Assembly: GCF_001601575.1 (NCBI RefSeq)
Contig: NZ_LOHZ01000030.1
Coordinates: 1 to 64,000, forward strand
Direction of reading: 5' to 3'
Origin: Thermovenabulum gondwanense
GTDB taxonomy: Bacteria > Bacillota > Thermosediminibacteria > Thermosediminibacterales > Thermosediminibacteraceae
DNA length: 64,000 nucleotides
The notes beneath the pieces are model-generated. The model saw only the letters and a program-made list of their open reading frames with translations. It searched no databases and was not told the origin of the DNA. A program made the translations under genes and the position numbers. The number at the start of each line of letters is the position of its first letter. The first letter of the stretch is position 1. Below are positions 26,926 through 34,710 of this stretch, in pieces.

Positions 26926-27002
26926 TGGTGCGCCCGGGAGGACTCGAACCCCCGGCACGCGGTTTAGGAAACCGCTGCTCTTTCCTCCTGAGCTACGGGC
27001 GC
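26926..27002 (-). tRNA. tRNA-Arg(CCT)
   Basis: Acceptor GCGCCCG / CGGGCGC, discriminator A, encoded CCA; anticodon loop TTCCTAA gives CCT, reading AGG. Confidence 0.96.
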
Positions 27003-27018
27003 ATGTTAAAGCATTTGA

Positions 27019-27095
<77 letters not shown>

Positions 27096-27102
27096 ATGTA
27101 AG

Positions 27103-27198
27103 TGGCGGAGAGAGAGGGATTCGAACCCTCGATACGGATTTTAGGTCCGTATAGTCGCTTAGCAGGCGACCGCCTTCGACCTTCTCGGCCATCTCTCC
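27103..27198 (-). tRNA. tRNA-Ser(GCT)
   Basis: Serine scaffold with long variable arm; anticodon loop CTGCTAA gives GCT, reading AGC/AGU. Encoded CCA. Confidence 0.96.
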
Positions 27199-27208
27199 GC
27201 AAGTATCC

Positions 27209-27295
27209 TGGCAGAGGGGGAGGGATTCGAACCCCCGGCCCTTTTGGGGCACTGGTTTTCAAGACCAGCTCCTTAAACCACTCGGACACCCCTCC
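27209..27295 (-). tRNA. tRNA-Ser(TGA)
   Basis: Acceptor GGAGGGG / CCCCTCT (G-U first pair), encoded CCA, long variable arm; anticodon loop CTTGAAA gives TGA. First tRNA of the operon. Confidence 0.96.
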
Positions 27296-27312
27296 GCAAA
27301 TTGACTATTCAA

Positions 27313-27342
27313 AGTATAGCATAAAAAATTCCCTTTTGTCAA
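27313..27342 (-). promoter_or_regulatory. Promoter of the tRNA/tadA operon
   Basis: Minus strand TTGACA (27342-27337), 18-base spacer, TATACT (27318-27313); 18 bases before tRNA-Ser(TGA). Confidence 0.85.
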
Positions 27343-27380
27343 CACGATGGTTTTCCTCTGCTTTTATTAATTTTTGGAAT

Positions 27381-27410
27381 TTGTAACGCAGAGTAAAAAA
27401 ATTGTATTAT
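27381..27410 (+). promoter_or_regulatory. Candidate promoter of the MFS transporter
   Basis: TTGTAA (27381-27386), 18-base spacer, TATTAT (27405-27410). Gives a leader of about 180 bases. AT-rich context makes chance matches likely. Confidence 0.4.
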
Positions 27411-27440
27411 AATATTACTTGGAAATCATTTTATTGTAAA

Positions 27441-27562
27441 ATGGTTTTAAATTATTGCTTTTATCAAATTCTCATACCTTTATATTTTTATTTTATGAAG
27501 CTTTATTTTTTGTATTTTAATTCGCAGATGTAGATATATTTTAAAAGGCTATTTGCCTTTTT
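27441..27562 (+). promoter_or_regulatory. Attenuator-like leader of the MFS gene: 30-codon frame plus terminator hairpin
   Basis: An ATG-started frame of 30 codons (27441-27533, rich in Tyr, Phe and Leu) ends 9 bases before a hairpin AAAAGGC (27543-27549) / GCCTTTTT followed by a T-rich run. The MFS ribosome site follows 30 bases later. The arrangement resembles ribosome-mediated attenuation of antibiotic-exporter genes; the leader frame has only a weak ribosome site. Confidence 0.4.
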
Positions 27563-27598
27563 ATTATTTTTTTCAAATTTTTAACCGGAGGATTTAAA

Positions 27599-28789
27599 AT
27601 GAATTTACCTTTAAATTTATCAAATCAGATTAAAAAATTATATATCATTTCTTTTGGCGTTTTTATAGCCCAGTTAGCTTTTTCATCCATGACGCCGTTT
27701 TTGCCCGATCTTCTTTTAGATATGGGAGTTACCCAAAACATTACCACCTGGTCGGGGCTTATATATTCGGCAAACTCCCTTATGTTTGGGATAATGGCCC
27801 CTATCTGGGGAGCAATCTCGGATAGATACGGGAAAAAGCCCATGATGGCGAGGGCCGGGCTCGTTATGGGAATTATATACTTTTTAATGGCTGGTGCAAA
27901 AACCCCAACCCAGCTTTTATTTTTAAGAGCGCTGAACGGAACCTTTTCCGGCTACATCCCCGCCGCGATCACCTTTATCGCCTCCGTAAGCACACCCGAT
28001 AATTTAAGCTACAACCTCGCTATTATTAATGCTGCAGCCGCAGTAGGCACCATTACGGGGCCCTTAGCAGGCGGGATTACCGCTAAGGTTATGGGTATTC
28101 GAAAGAGCATAGCCTTTAATGGGATTTTGCTTTTAATAGCGGGAATTCTTCCTTATATCACGGGCATTAAAGATGTAAAGACAGAAAAGCCAAAATCATC
28201 CATGGCAAAAAGCATTGCAGATACATTAAAAAATAGAAAACTCCTTATAGTGTATTCGGTAGGTATTTTCGTCCAGGCAGCCCTTATGGGTATCCTTCCC
28301 GCCGTAACCCTTTTGATGCATAAAATTTCACCCGAAAATGCCTCCCTTTACACCGGCCTCGTATTTTCCATAACGGGGATTTCCACCGCTATCGCATCGC
28401 CCTTTCTCGGAAAAGCAAAATATTCCGCCTCTTATCTTTACCGCATAGGCCTTGCGGGCTCTGCGCTTTTAACCGCACTGCAGGGATTTGCGGGAAGCTT
28501 TTTGTACCTTTTCGTCGTGAGGTTTTTATTCGGCTTTTTCAACGCCGCCGTGACCATAGCCGGCAACGTCCTCATCGCAAAAGCAGGTACCGCCGAAAAT
28601 CAGGGAAGTTCCTTCGGAGTATACAACGGCCTAATGTCCATCGGACTTGTTATGGGCTCAATGATAGGCGGCTTCCTCGGGGACAGCTTCGGAATAACCT
28701 TCACCTTCCTGGGCGGCGGGCTGATGTTTTTAATTGCTTTTGTCCTTTCCTTCTTAATAAAAGAAGAAAAAGAGGAAGGGAGCTTTTAA
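27599..28789 (+). CDS. MFS exporter, drug-efflux type
   Basis: 396 residues, 12 hydrophobic helices. Helix 1 FGVFIAQLAFSSMTPFLPDLL; MFS motif A in loop 2-3, GAISDRYGKKPMM; a central loop KTEKPKSSMAKS around residue 195 separates two six-helix halves. Closest in feel to proton-driven multidrug exporters (DHA1 type); substrate unknown. Start ATG with CCGGAGG 8 bases upstream. The stop overlaps the convergent PilX-like gene by 4 bp. Confidence 0.88.
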   Translation: MNLPLNLSNQIKKLYIISFGVFIAQLAFSSMTPFLPDLLLDMGVTQNITTWSGLIYSANSLMFGIMAPIWGAISDRYGKKPMMARAGLVMGIIYFLMAGAKTPTQLLFLRALNGTFSGYIPAAITFIASVSTPDNLSYNLAIINAAAAVGTITGPLAGGITAKVMGIRKSIAFNGILLLIAGILPYITGIKDVKTEKPKSSMAKSIADTLKNRKLLIVYSVGIFVQAALMGILPAVTLLMHKISPENASLYTGLVFSITGISTAIASPFLGKAKYSASYLYRIGLAGSALLTALQGFAGSFLYLFVVRFLFGFFNAAVTIAGNVLIAKAGTAENQGSSFGVYNGLMSIGLVMGSMIGGFLGDSFGITFTFLGGGLMFLIAFVLSFLIKEEKEEGSF

Positions 28790-30066
28790 TACATCCCTTC
28801 CTTTTTTATGTAATCCAGGTTTATTTTAGGTGGGTTTTGCTGGGGAAGATACTGGCTCATGGATAAGAAGGCGCCGCTGTATTTTATCATCGCACTCCCG
28901 TTGGATTCTACATTTCTTGCTACAATGCACCCCTCAAAATTTGAAGTCCCCAGGTCCACCGTGCCGTTTGGCGCATATAAAAGAGCATTTTTTATATTCC
29001 CCGAATTTTTTACCGTAATATTTTTTTCGGAAATAATAATTATTCCGTTACTGTTCCCATTGACAATTTTTAGTTCCACATCCCCCTTTGCATATATCAC
29101 GCCGTTTCCCTGAAGGTTATCCGCGGAAAAATCCCCTTCATGCACTACCGTAGTTTTATTCCCTTTATTATCCACCACCTCTACCACATCGTCATCCACA
29201 AAAATTATATTGCCGCTCATGGCAAGGCTGGTAACTCTGTAAGGGCCTTCGTAAACGGAAGTAGCCCTGCTTTTATAAAAATTGGCATCAGGAAAAGGCA
29301 TCTCCTGAGAAAAATTTATATCCCCGTTGTAGTAGGGATAGCTTTTACCCCTTACCAGCACCGCCCCGCTGGATGTAATAGACCCCTTTGCGTATATATC
29401 GCCGTAGACGTCGGCACTGCCTTTCAGGCTTACATTTCCGAGGGAATATATGCTTTTTGTCACCCGGGCGCTCCCCGAAAGCTCCACATTGCCTTTGGCG
29501 TATAAATTCCCGTTTAAATCAAAACTTCCCTTTAAATCCACATCTCCAAGGGTGGCTATATCCCCCTGCAGGCTCGCGGAGCCGTTAAAGGAAAAGCCCG
29601 AATAAGAAAAGATCATCTTCTGAAAGGCTTCATAGCTCCTGATGACGTCAAGATACGCATAAGCCGTAAATTTTGAGTTGCCCGTTGAGCCCTCTGAGAT
29701 AATTTTCAGCCGGTTTTCCGATTCCAGCACCGCCTTTAAGGTAAAACTCCCCTTTAAATCCCCTTCTTCCACGCTCATGCTGTCAAAGACAAAACCATTG
29801 GGCTTTCCCCTTGCCGACGAAATTATATACTGAAGCCTTTCAGGATCATTTTTTAACTCCGAAAGCGCCTTTTGCAGTCCTCCTTCTGCCAGATACCGGG
29901 CCTGGACCCTTCTTTCGTAGTAAAGGGAAGCCTTCAAATCGCTTCTTGAAAACTCCGAAAGGGCAATGCCAAGCATTATGAGCACCGTCCCGGTGAGGAG
30001 CACCGTTACCAGCACCGCCCCTTTATTTTCCTTTAAAATTTTATTAAAATACTTATAAAATCCCAT
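28786..30066 (-). CDS. PilX-like surface protein with beta-solenoid-like repeats
   Basis: 426 residues. The N-terminus (NKGAVLVTVLLTGTVLIMLGIALSEFS, residues 15-40) is a single membrane helix of the PilX/pilin-like type, followed by RRVQARYLAEGGLQKALSEL as in type IV pilus minor proteins. Residues 150-240 contain regular short repeats with alternating G-D-V, L-K-G-S and N-G-N/Y-A-K-G units that look like a bactofilin or right-handed beta-solenoid. No other pilus genes are nearby. Function unknown; a cell-surface or pilus-tip role is inference. Confidence 0.7.
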   Translation of the reverse strand: MGFYKYFNKILKENKGAVLVTVLLTGTVLIMLGIALSEFSRSDLKASLYYERRVQARYLAEGGLQKALSELKNDPERLQYIISSARGKPNGFVFDSMSVEEGDLKGSFTLKAVLESENRLKIISEGSTGNSKFTAYAYLDVIRSYEAFQKMIFSYSGFSFNGSASLQGDIATLGDVDLKGSFDLNGNLYAKGNVELSGSARVTKSIYSLGNVSLKGSADVYGDIYAKGSITSSGAVLVRGKSYPYYNGDINFSQEMPFPDANFYKSRATSVYEGPYRVTSLAMSGNIIFVDDDVVEVVDNKGNKTTVVHEGDFSADNLQGNGVIYAKGDVELKIVNGNSNGIIIISEKNITVKNSGNIKNALLYAPNGTVDLGTSNFEGCIVARNVESNGSAMIKYSGAFLSMSQYLPQQNPPKINLDYIKKEGMY

Positions 30067-30120
30067 ACTTACCGCCCGCTTTTATTAATGATAATAAATT
30101 TTTTTTGAAAGGTGGTAACC

Positions 30121-30408
30121 ATGAACGTCGGAATTTTAAAAGTGGAAATTTACCTTGGGGATACCTTTTCCTTAAAGGATAAGCGCTCCGTGGTGAAAAG
30201 CGTCATTGAAAGGCTGAAAGGTAAACTTAACCTTTCGGTAGCGGAGGTGGAAAGGCAGGATGACCTTCGCTTTGCCGTTATAGGCATCAGCTGCGTTTCC
30301 TCCAGTAAAACCCATGCGGACAGCCAGCTTGAAAGCGCATTGAATTTTTTAGAGGAGGATGGACGGTTTTTCGTGCAAAACATCGAAAGGGAGGTGTTTT
30401 CCTTTTAA
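30121..30408 (+). CDS. DUF503 protein (YlxP-like)
   Basis: 95 residues, ferredoxin-like alpha-beta fold. MNVGILKVEIYLGDTFSLKDKRSVVKSVIERLKGKLNLSVAEVE and the later DLRFAVIGISCVSS are family signatures. YlxP-like proteins occur near rbfA/truB and have been linked to ribosome maturation; here the gene is alone. ATG at 30121 with AAAGGTGG upstream. It ends 4 bp into the convergent GNAT gene. Confidence 0.9.
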   Translation: MNVGILKVEIYLGDTFSLKDKRSVVKSVIERLKGKLNLSVAEVERQDDLRFAVIGISCVSSSKTHADSQLESALNFLEEDGRFFVQNIEREVFSF

Positions 30409-31016
30409 CCTTCCCACACCATTACGAGCCATTCACCCTGAAGGTCCCTATTCCTTCCCTTTACCTTAAAACCAAAGCTTTTGTAAAGGTTCACCGCGGA
30501 TGTGTTTTCGGGCCTCACCTCAAGCTTCACCCTTTTTATCCCCTTTTTCCTTATATAATCCATCCCCTTTTCAAGAAGGGCACTTCCAATCCCCCTGCCG
30601 TGCCGTTCCGGCAGAACACCTATGGATAAAAGCTGGGCCGAAGGAGAGGTTACCACCTCGAATTTTAAAAAGAAAACTTTATTGAAAACTATCCTTAAAG
30701 CGTCCTTCAATTTTATCCCGTATTCTCCCTTGAAATATTTTACGATTACCTTAAAAATAAATCCGCTAAGTACCGCTTCCTTCCAGAGCTTCCTGACATT
30801 ATCCGCCATTACGATGTACCCGACGATTTTGTTTTCCTCCTCTGCCACCATCACGCCTTCCCTGAAGGTAGAAATCAAAAGAGAAAAGAAGTCAAAAAAC
30901 GCCTTTTTTATACCCGAAGTGACGGGGGTGAAAAACCTTATACTCCCCTCAAAAGCCCTTAAAAATACCTCTGCCACCGCCTCAACGTCCTTCAAAGCCG
31001 CCGTTCTTATTCTCAT
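30405..31016 (-). CDS. GNAT family N-acetyltransferase
   Basis: 203 residues. Acetyl-CoA-dependent transferase fold: RTAALKDVEAVAEVFLRAF at the start, and the acetyl-CoA-binding motif A LLSIGVLPERHGRGIGSALLEKGMDYIRKKG (about 130-160), then NTSAVNLYKSFGF. An insertion of about 40 mostly hydrophobic residues lies between strands 3 and 4. Substrate unknown. It overlaps the 3' end of the deacetylase gene by 35 bp and is co-transcribed, which suggests a link to cell-wall polysaccharide (inference). Confidence 0.85.
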   Translation of the reverse strand: MRIRTAALKDVEAVAEVFLRAFEGSIRFFTPVTSGIKKAFFDFFSLLISTFREGVMVAEEENKIVGYIVMADNVRKLWKEAVLSGFIFKVIVKYFKGEYGIKLKDALRIVFNKVFFLKFEVVTSPSAQLLSIGVLPERHGRGIGSALLEKGMDYIRKKGIKRVKLEVRPENTSAVNLYKSFGFKVKGRNRDLQGEWLVMVWEG

Positions 31017-32241
31017 TTACCTTTTCCTCCGTTTCCATGAGTTCCGAAAGGAATATCATCTGGTCCACTGTAACGAATTCGTAGCCCTGTTTTTTTAGTT
31101 CATCTATAACCCGGGGAAGTGCCTCCACCGTAGATGTCCTGTTTCCTCCCCTGTAGGTCACTAAGTCCCCCGAATCGTGAAAAAGTATTATGGAACCGGG
31201 CTTTACGCTTTTTACCACCCTTTCCACGATCTTATCCGGCGGAAGCTCCGCCCAGTCCATGGCGCTCACATCCCACAAAACGATGGTATATCTTTCATCT
31301 TTTAAAAGTTTTCTGGCAAAGGCGGTATATACCCCTCTCGGTGGCCTGAAAAGCACCGGCCTTACACCGGCAACCTTTTCTATTGCACTTTCGCACTTTT
31401 TTATCTCCTCCTCCTGCCCCTTTGCTGAAAGGGGGATGAGGCTCCTGTGGCTATAGGTGTGATTGCCAACGGAGTGCCCTTCCCTTACGATCCTTTTTGC
31501 AATATCGGGGTAGCTTTCGACATTCTTCCCCACAAGGAAAAAGGTGGCCGGTACGCCTTTATCCTGGAGGATATCCAGTATTTCCGGCGTATAAAGGGGA
31601 TCGGGCCCATCGTCAAAGGTAATGGCGACGTATTTAAAATGCCCCGGGCCGTGCCTTATGAGGTCCTTCTGCATCCCAAAGCCTTTATATACGTATTTAT
31701 TGAAAAAGAAAAGAATGAGGATAAATAACACCAAAAGTCCCAGTACCGTGCGGTTTATAAAAACGGACTTTACCTTTTTTTCCAGATAATCGGGCCAAAA
31801 CTGAATGGCAAGCTGGACGAAAATGATTGTGCATATTATATTGTAAGAATCCGTCCTGAAGAACCTGAAGGAAATCACCGGAATCAAAAGGGATGTCAAA
31901 AATACTGCATCTTCGTATTCTTCAACGAACTGACTTATTATGAGAAAAAAGAAAAGAAGTATCAGCCCCATCTTCCACGATAGATAAAAGATGATGCCGA
32001 GGGCAAGGGCCTCCGTAGTATCTCCTCTAAAACCCTTAAAAAAGGGCCGCGTGTGCCCCGTTAAGACGCCCATCGAAGAAAAAATGTAGGTGAGACCCGA
32101 ATGCAGGTAAAGCCCCGCAAAAAGCATGGTTAGATAGCCCTTTAAAAATTCCACCATCTGAGTAAAGGTTTCCCTCTTTTTAAATACGAAAAATCCCCCG
32201 ACAAGGTAGGAAAAAAGCCCGGTTACGACAAAATAGCTCAT
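30982..32241 (-). CDS. Membrane-anchored polysaccharide deacetylase
   Basis: 419 residues. Residues 1-185 form about six hydrophobic segments, a multi-helix membrane part, not just a signal anchor. Residues 200-400 are a carbohydrate esterase family 4 (NodB) domain: TFDDGPDPLYTPEILDIL (motif 1), HSVGNHTYSHRSL (motif 2, H-x3-H zinc ligands), FRPPRG (motif 3), WDVSAMDW (motif 4) and ILFHDSG (motif 5). Likely de-N-acetylates peptidoglycan or a surface polymer outside the cell. The multi-helix head is uncommon and resembles small polytopic proteins of polymer synthesis (weak). Confidence 0.88.
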   Translation of the reverse strand: MSYFVVTGLFSYLVGGFFVFKKRETFTQMVEFLKGYLTMLFAGLYLHSGLTYIFSSMGVLTGHTRPFFKGFRGDTTEALALGIIFYLSWKMGLILLFFFLIISQFVEEYEDAVFLTSLLIPVISFRFFRTDSYNIICTIIFVQLAIQFWPDYLEKKVKSVFINRTVLGLLVLFILILFFFNKYVYKGFGMQKDLIRHGPGHFKYVAITFDDGPDPLYTPEILDILQDKGVPATFFLVGKNVESYPDIAKRIVREGHSVGNHTYSHRSLIPLSAKGQEEEIKKCESAIEKVAGVRPVLFRPPRGVYTAFARKLLKDERYTIVLWDVSAMDWAELPPDKIVERVVKSVKPGSIILFHDSGDLVTYRGGNRTSTVEALPRVIDELKKQGYEFVTVDQMIFLSELMETEEKVNENKNGGFEGR

Positions 32242-32478
32242 TTTTACCCCTTCTTTTTCGGATAATTGAAAAATTTGTATAGTATATAATATTTTTTGCG
32301 ATATCTTTGTGATTCAAAGGATAATTATTTTTTTAATTATAATTTTAATTAAAATCCGGTGTTTTGCCAAAAACTTTTTTTGGAAGACTTTCAAGTAGGG
32401 CTACAAATGCTTTAAATTATGTTAAAATTATGGTAATTTATAGATGTTGATGAAAATAAATTACGGGCGGTGATAAAA

Positions 32479-32901
32479 ATGCCGAGGGATTTGGTAAGAA
32501 TAGATAAGGAAAAATTAAAAAATTATATTACAGAAAAGGTCGCCTCTTTTGAAGAAATAGCAGGCGTCTACCTTTTCGGCTCAAGTCTCGATTTAATGCG
32601 CCCCGACAGCGACATAGACATTGGAATTATTTTTTACGATTGCATAGACGAAAAAAAAGCGGAGGATGTTATTGAAACATTATACTTAAAGCTTTTAAAT
32701 TTTGAGGGGCATCCCTTTGACATCCACTCGGTAAACCACTCAAACACTATAATTGCCTTTAATATTTTAAGAAATGGACTACCGTTGTTTATAAAGGATG
32801 AAGATGCGATAACGGATTTAATTGAAATAGTGAGTTTGAAATTTAAGGAAATATACCCCCGTTATAAAGAAGCTGTAAATATTATACTGGAGGGATCGTA
32901 A
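32479..32901 (+). CDS. mntA: MntA-type nucleotidyltransferase antitoxin
   Basis: 140 residues. Minimal nucleotidyltransferase: GSSLDLMRPDSDIDIGIIF has the G-S-x10-D-x-D active site. In characterised MntA/HepT systems this enzyme transfers AMP to a tyrosine of the HEPN toxin and silences it. The ATG at 32479 with GGTGAT upstream is preferred over a GTG at 32470. It overlaps the hepT start as TAATG. Confidence 0.88.
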   Translation: MPRDLVRIDKEKLKNYITEKVASFEEIAGVYLFGSSLDLMRPDSDIDIGIIFYDCIDEKKAEDVIETLYLKLLNFEGHPFDIHSVNHSNTIIAFNILRNGLPLFIKDEDAITDLIEIVSLKFKEIYPRYKEAVNIILEGS

Positions 32902-33329
32902 TGAGTCCATTGGACAAAAATAAAGTAACCAAAAAAATATTATTCATCAAGGAACAAAAAGAGGATATTAAAAAGCTTCTTTACGAAAAGAAAAAGGAAG
33001 AAATTTTAAGCGACCCCTGGCTTATTAAAGGCCTAAAATACTCTCTGCAAACCGCTGTAGAGGCAATGATCGATATAATATATCACATCACTGCTAAGCA
33101 TTTTAACAAAGCCCCTGTGGACGCAAGAGATGCGTTGAACATTTTATATAATTTCAAAGTAATCGATGAAAAAGAATTGACGCTATACTCAAAAATGATA
33201 GGATTCAGGAATAAAATTGTTCATGGTTATGAGGAAGTCTCCCCGGAAAAAGTTATTGAAATTGCAGAAAATAATCTTAATGATTTTGACAAATTTGTTA
33301 AAAAAATAAAAGAAAATTTCTTACAATAA
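32901..33329 (+). CDS. hepT: HepT-type HEPN ribonuclease toxin
   Basis: 142 residues, all-helical HEPN (DUF86) fold. The R-x4-H-x-Y motif RNKIVHGY near residue 112 holds the RNase residues and the tyrosine that MntA modifies. It follows mntA with overlapping stop/start codons, the standard order. The 237 bp before mntA are AT-rich and hold no gene; the pair may be a horizontally acquired module. Confidence 0.88.
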   Translation: MSPLDKNKVTKKILFIKEQKEDIKKLLYEKKKEEILSDPWLIKGLKYSLQTAVEAMIDIIYHITAKHFNKAPVDARDALNILYNFKVIDEKELTLYSKMIGFRNKIVHGYEEVSPEKVIEIAENNLNDFDKFVKKIKENFLQ

Positions 33330-33356
33330 TTTTGTTCTACTCCTAATTTATTTTAT

Positions 33357-34700
33357 TTATCTTCTAAGGGCTTCCACAGGAGGCACGGAGGACGCAAGGT
33401 ATGCGGGGTATACCCCAAATAATAGCCCGCATCCGAGGGCCACGAAGGTGGATACCTTCAAAGCATTTATGCTTACTACGGCGTAAAGCCCGTAAGAGGT
33501 AAAAATCTTCACTCCCCAAACACCCGCGAGTATCCCCGCTACGGCGCCGAGCAAGCTCAAAATAACGCTTTCCAGGATAAACTGCAGTAAAAGGTCGGAT
33601 TTTTTTGCACCGAGAGCCCGCTTTAATCCTATCTCCGAGGTCCTTTCCGATACTGCAACGAGCATTATATTCATTATTCCGAGCCCCCCAACGAGAAGGG
33701 ATACCGAGGCAATCCCCGCAAGAAGCAGGGTCATCACCCTGTTCGCATTATCCGCTTCTTCGATGAGGGTATTCATGTTGGTTATCGTTATGAGCTCCTT
33801 GCCGCCTATTATGTTTTCGGGGGTATTTGGGCTTCCCCCCTGCTTTTCGGGTGGAACTGCCGGATTTTCGGGATTTTCTTTATTGGGGAGCTTTTCCTTT
33901 TCTCCCTGGCCCTCTTTGTTTTGACCTTCTGGATTTACCTTTGGGGCCTTCATGTCAAGCCCGAGCTTTCTCCTGTAAATCCTCCCGAGCTGAGCAATGG
34001 CAAGGTCCGCGCTTTTTGCCGAGTCCGCCTTCACCCATATTTCGTCTACCGTCCTTTTCCCCGCTATTTTCAGGGCCGTAGTATAGGGGATTATTATGAG
34101 GTCATCCAGACCTTCCTGACTGTTGCCTTTTTTAGATAGCACCCCCACCACCCTGTACGTCTCGTTGTTTAAGGTGAAGGTAGCCCCTACGGGAGACCTT
34201 CCGTTTAGAAGGCTTTTTCCTATGTTATATCCCAAAACCGCAACTTTTGCCCTCTCCTTTACATGCCATTCGGTAAAAAAGTGCCCCGTAATTACCTTAT
34301 AATCCCTCACCTTATAGTAGTCGCTTCCCGCACCGAGTATCTGGACTTCGCCCCTGGCCCTCCTCCAGCGCATTATCGCCTTGGTCTTTATGATGGGCGT
34401 CGCGTATTTTATACCGCTTACCCGTTCTTTGAGCTCAAAGGCCTCTTCGGGGCTGAATTCCACACTCGGGTCCTGGGCTTTTATCTCTATAACATTGGAG
34501 CCGAGGCTCTCAAACTGCCTTAAAACTTGAAGGCGCGCCCCTTCCCCTATTCCCATCAAACTTATTACCGATGCCACACCTATGGCAATCCCGAGCACCG
34601 TCAGGAAGGTTCTAAGGGGTTTTGCCGCAACACCGTGCCACGCCATTTTCGCCGAGAAAAAAAACTTTACTAAAAGGGTTTCAAGGCCGTTTTTTTTCAT
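33357..34700 (-). CDS. MacB/FtsX-type ABC transporter permease
   Basis: 447 residues. One N-terminal membrane helix (FLTVLGIAIGVASVISLMG), a large extracytoplasmic domain (about 60-300), three C-terminal helices and the tail SSVPPVEALRR. The extracytoplasmic domain contains an insertion of about 50 residues rich in Pro, Asn, Glu, Lys and Gly (around residues 240-290). ATG at 34700 with GAGGTGA upstream; a GTG at 34709 is less likely. Works with the two genes that follow on the chromosome to the right as a MacAB-type exporter of antimicrobials or peptides. Confidence 0.9.
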   Translation of the reverse strand: MKKNGLETLLVKFFFSAKMAWHGVAAKPLRTFLTVLGIAIGVASVISLMGIGEGARLQVLRQFESLGSNVIEIKAQDPSVEFSPEEAFELKERVSGIKYATPIIKTKAIMRWRRARGEVQILGAGSDYYKVRDYKVITGHFFTEWHVKERAKVAVLGYNIGKSLLNGRSPVGATFTLNNETYRVVGVLSKKGNSQEGLDDLIIIPYTTALKIAGKRTVDEIWVKADSAKSADLAIAQLGRIYRRKLGLDMKAPKVNPEGQNKEGQGEKEKLPNKENPENPAVPPEKQGGSPNTPENIIGGKELITITNMNTLIEEADNANRVMTLLLAGIASVSLLVGGLGIMNIMLVAVSERTSEIGLKRALGAKKSDLLLQFILESVILSLLGAVAGILAGVWGVKIFTSYGLYAVVSINALKVSTFVALGCGLLFGVYPAYLASSVPPVEALRR

Positions 34701-34710
34701 CCTTTTCACC

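Noticed and set aside
26905-26958. Longer N-terminus of TadA
   Set aside because: Extends into tRNA-Arg(CCT) and is absent from the family.
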